Assembly: GCA_003990745.1 (NCBI GenBank)
Contig: RBNI01002051.1
Span: 1-19,916 of the forward strand
Origin: Jimgerdemannia flammicorona
Taxonomy: Eukaryota; Mucoromycota; Endogonomycetes; Endogonales; Endogonaceae
Reading direction: 5' to 3'
Length of the DNA: 19,916 nt
Part shown: positions 18,310 to 19,916 of the stretch, in pieces
Numbering within the stretch: the stretch's first letter is position 1
Layout: the number at the start of each line of letters is the position of its first letter
The notes under the pieces: model-generated
Seen by the model: the letters and a program-made list of their open reading frames with translations, nothing else
Database searches by the model: none
Told to the model about the DNA's origin: nothing
Translations under genes and position numbers: made by a program

Positions 18310-18750
18310 CTTAGTGAAAATCAAGCTCAAGCTATGCTCATTTTCAAAGGCCTAGTCAAAGGAAAAGAAGTTCAAGTACTCATAGAGAGCAGAGCTATAG
18401 GAAACTTCATCAATCAGAACCTCATCAAAAGTCTAAAGATTCTTACCAAGCCTATACCCAAGAATAATAGTATAGTCACCACAGATGGTACTCTGCACTC
18501 CATTGAGTCAATTGCTACCAAACTATCCATCAAGATTCAGAAATATTGGGAATGAGTAGACTTCAAGGTTATACTACTAGGAGATCATGACCTGCTTAGG
18601 AAAACCCTGGTATATGAAATATAATCCAGACATTAATTGGTATAAGAATGATGTCACTCTACTTCAAGATAGAGCCAACATCACTATCAAGATAGACAAG
18701 ACCACAAGCAAGACCCAGATTGCAACACTGTCAGCTATACAGTATAAGAG
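18310..18750 (+). pseudogene. Element III retropepsin-like protease
   Basis: The Gag-dUTPase frame continues with QAMLIFKGLVKGKEVQVLIE, then SRAIGNFINQNL. This is the gypsy protease loop 'LIDSGATGNFI' with Asp to Glu (GAG at 18385-18387), Gly to Arg and Thr to Ile. The last two are G-to-A and C-to-T changes. The first is a transversion. After a TGA at 18553 the sequence changes frame near 18585 and gives LGKPWYMKYNPDINWYKNDV, the closing 'LG.PW...NP.I.W' block. Coding-like sequence continues to 'AIQYKRAQQ' (about 18730-18758), where retroposon B interrupts it. Confidence 0.82.
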
Positions 18751-18756
18751 AGCACA

Positions 18757-19916
18757 GCAGCTCCTTTCTCTGCTACCTTACCGGTCACAAGGTTTGGTAG
18801 GCAACCTTCCGAGTCCCCTTTCCCCTATTATTACCCCCTCTACCTCGGGTTGGTTTGCTGTGCCTGCATGGGCATGGTGGGAGGAGGGCAATGGTGATGA
18901 GTTGCCTCTTTATCGGTGTCAGATTGGTGTCTTCTCCACTTTTCATGGTTTCTGGTGCCTTTGGCTGCATCTGGAGTATATCCGTTTTGGTGTGGCGCCT
19001 TCTTTCTTTTGCCATCACCAACAAGGTGCTGTCTTGGTGTATCTCGGGCTACATAGGGAGTCGACCAACCTTGGGCATCAAGTGCTCAGTGTAGGTTACC
19101 TGCAGGTCCTCGGTACCTGTAGTGGGGCCCTCTGGCTTTGGTGAGCTTCCTGGTGAGCATGGTTCTGGCATAGGTGACTGCTTTTCGGGTGATGTCAGGA
19201 TGGGAGGGGAGATGGCCGTCACAGATAGGAGGAAGGGTGATTACAGTGAACCAGTAGGGTGCCAGGCTGGGGGCAGTCATTGGGACTGGGGCAGGTGCTG
19301 CTTCGGTGGGGCCTTTTGATTGGTGCGGTGCGGTTAGGTGGTGGGTGACACTCTTGGCTTCTTTTGGCAGGTAGCGGGGTGAGGCCCCAGTCATCAGGGG
19401 GGGTCAGAGGGCCCGAGGCTACCCATTTCAGGTATCTTGGCTGCACTCAACTAGAACCGGGAGCTGATATGGCAACATGATTGAGGCCCACAGGCTTGAG
19501 TAGTGGGGTATTGGGGGTTTCCTCCCGCCTCATGTGTAAGTCCTCTACTCACCTCAACTGGGAGAACCAGGCCCTATCCACCATGTTGTACTTTGATGAG
19601 GGTTTTTTCTTTGCCTGTCATTCTCTTTGGGGTGGCAGGGGCTATTCTATTTGGCTTGGGCATGGCCTTGTACATACGTTGGGTTCTCGGGCATGCGCTT
19701 TCAGTCATTAGCATATGGTTGGGTTCCCCTGGTAGTAGGGAGAGCATGGTGCACAGAATGAGGTTCGGGCCAACATAGGCCCTGCTGCGCCTGGCATGGT
19801 CAAGCTGCTGAACAATAGCTAGCCTAGGTTAATGGGGGGGCAGTGCTTGGTGGGTGGTGGGGGAGGGTTTTGGCCTATATAGTCTAGGTTCCCTTTCAAT
19901 AAAAATCTGCGGGACT
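18757..19916 (+). mobile_element. Retroposon copy B (fresh, GC-rich, runs off window end)
   Basis: This aligns with copy A from its first bases (CAGCTCCTTTCTCTGC against GAGCTTTTCTCTGC) through the AATAAA at 19898-19903. The window ends about 15-20 bases before the expected poly(A) tail. Compared with A it keeps CpG, CpC and CpA sites that are T or A in copy A, and its base composition is far more GC-rich than the host element III. That indicates a recent insertion. Open frames within it are short (up to about 100 codons, on both strands) and not maintained in A. One + frame at 19503-19778 has a hydrophobic stretch (VILFGVAGAILFGLGMALYI), which I regard as chance. The open frame 18587-19144 is a chimera of element III protease and retroposon sequence. 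Confidence 0.85.

Larger units (their letters stand above)
16357..18756 (+). mobile_element. Gypsy-type retrotransposon III, nested in element II
   Basis: The element starts with a 5' LTR (16357-16819), a primer-binding site (16821 onward) and a short leader, then Gag, zinc knuckle, dUTPase and protease, nearly all in one frame from 16909. It is inserted in the integrase domain of element II. Near 18757 it is itself interrupted, just after the protease, by retroposon B, so RT, integrase and the 3' LTR are not in the window. It has fewer stops than element I. Its target duplication with element II would be the bases before 16357 (for example CCTGC at 16352-16356) and can be checked only with downstream sequence. 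Confidence 0.88.

Noticed and set aside
18587..19144. A 185-codon open frame on the + strand
   Set aside because: It begins inside the element III protease end block and runs across the retroposon B boundary near 18757. It is an accidental chimera, and the B part is not conserved in copy A.
19086..19394. A 102-codon open frame on the - strand of retroposon B
   Set aside because: It is long only because B is GC-rich. It overlaps other open frames on both strands and has no recognisable domain.
19503..19778. Possible small membrane protein in retroposon B
   Set aside because: A hydrophobic stretch is present and partly readable in copy A, but the frame breaks in A within about 40 codons and there is no sign of codon constraint. 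I treat it as chance.

Overview
The window is a transposon graveyard, most likely from a filamentous fungus with a repeat-rich genome. No host gene, rRNA or tRNA is visible. The organism call is inference. It rests on Ty3/gypsy and Ty1/copia polyproteins of a fungal type, a Gag with the 'PIDLDTMN...LTPEEK' stretch before the zinc knuckle, and decay dominated by C-to-T and G-to-A changes, as in RIP-like or methylation-driven mutation. I cannot separate Ascomycota from Basidiomycota with confidence.

Layout. 1-1900 is an AT-rich block with two small tandem repeat arrays. 1900-4985 is a heavily mutated gypsy element (I) with remnants of Gag, a zinc knuckle, a five-motif dUTPase and a protease. 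At 4986-6170 sits a 1.17-kb polyadenylated retroposon (copy A) with a perfect 10-bp target-site duplication. 6180-7020 is a ruined copia Gag (+ strand). 7372-8440 is a copia RT/RNase H 3' fragment (- strand). 8460-8845 (- strand) is an inverted, decayed copy of the 5' coding end of element II. 8850-10290 is LTR/leader-like DNA with four phased dyad boxes upstream of a TATA box. 10290-16356 is gypsy element II: Gag, zinc knuckle, protease, Cys-rich insert, dUTPase, RT, RNase H and the start of integrase.

Element II stops inside the integrase zinc domain because gypsy element III is inserted there. Element III has its 5' LTR at 16357-16819, a primer-binding site at 16821, and Gag, zinc knuckle, dUTPase and protease from 16909. 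Element III is in turn interrupted near 18757 by a second, much fresher and GC-rich copy (B) of the same retroposon, which runs off the window end. The order of events is therefore II, then III, then B.

The main points are these. Three mutually divergent gypsy elements each carry a dUTPase domain, in two different positions within the polyprotein. A long retroposon family without a convincing protein is present in two copies that appear to share the same 5' end. The old copy (A) against the fresh copy (B) is a direct record of the transition-mutation process acting on this genome.
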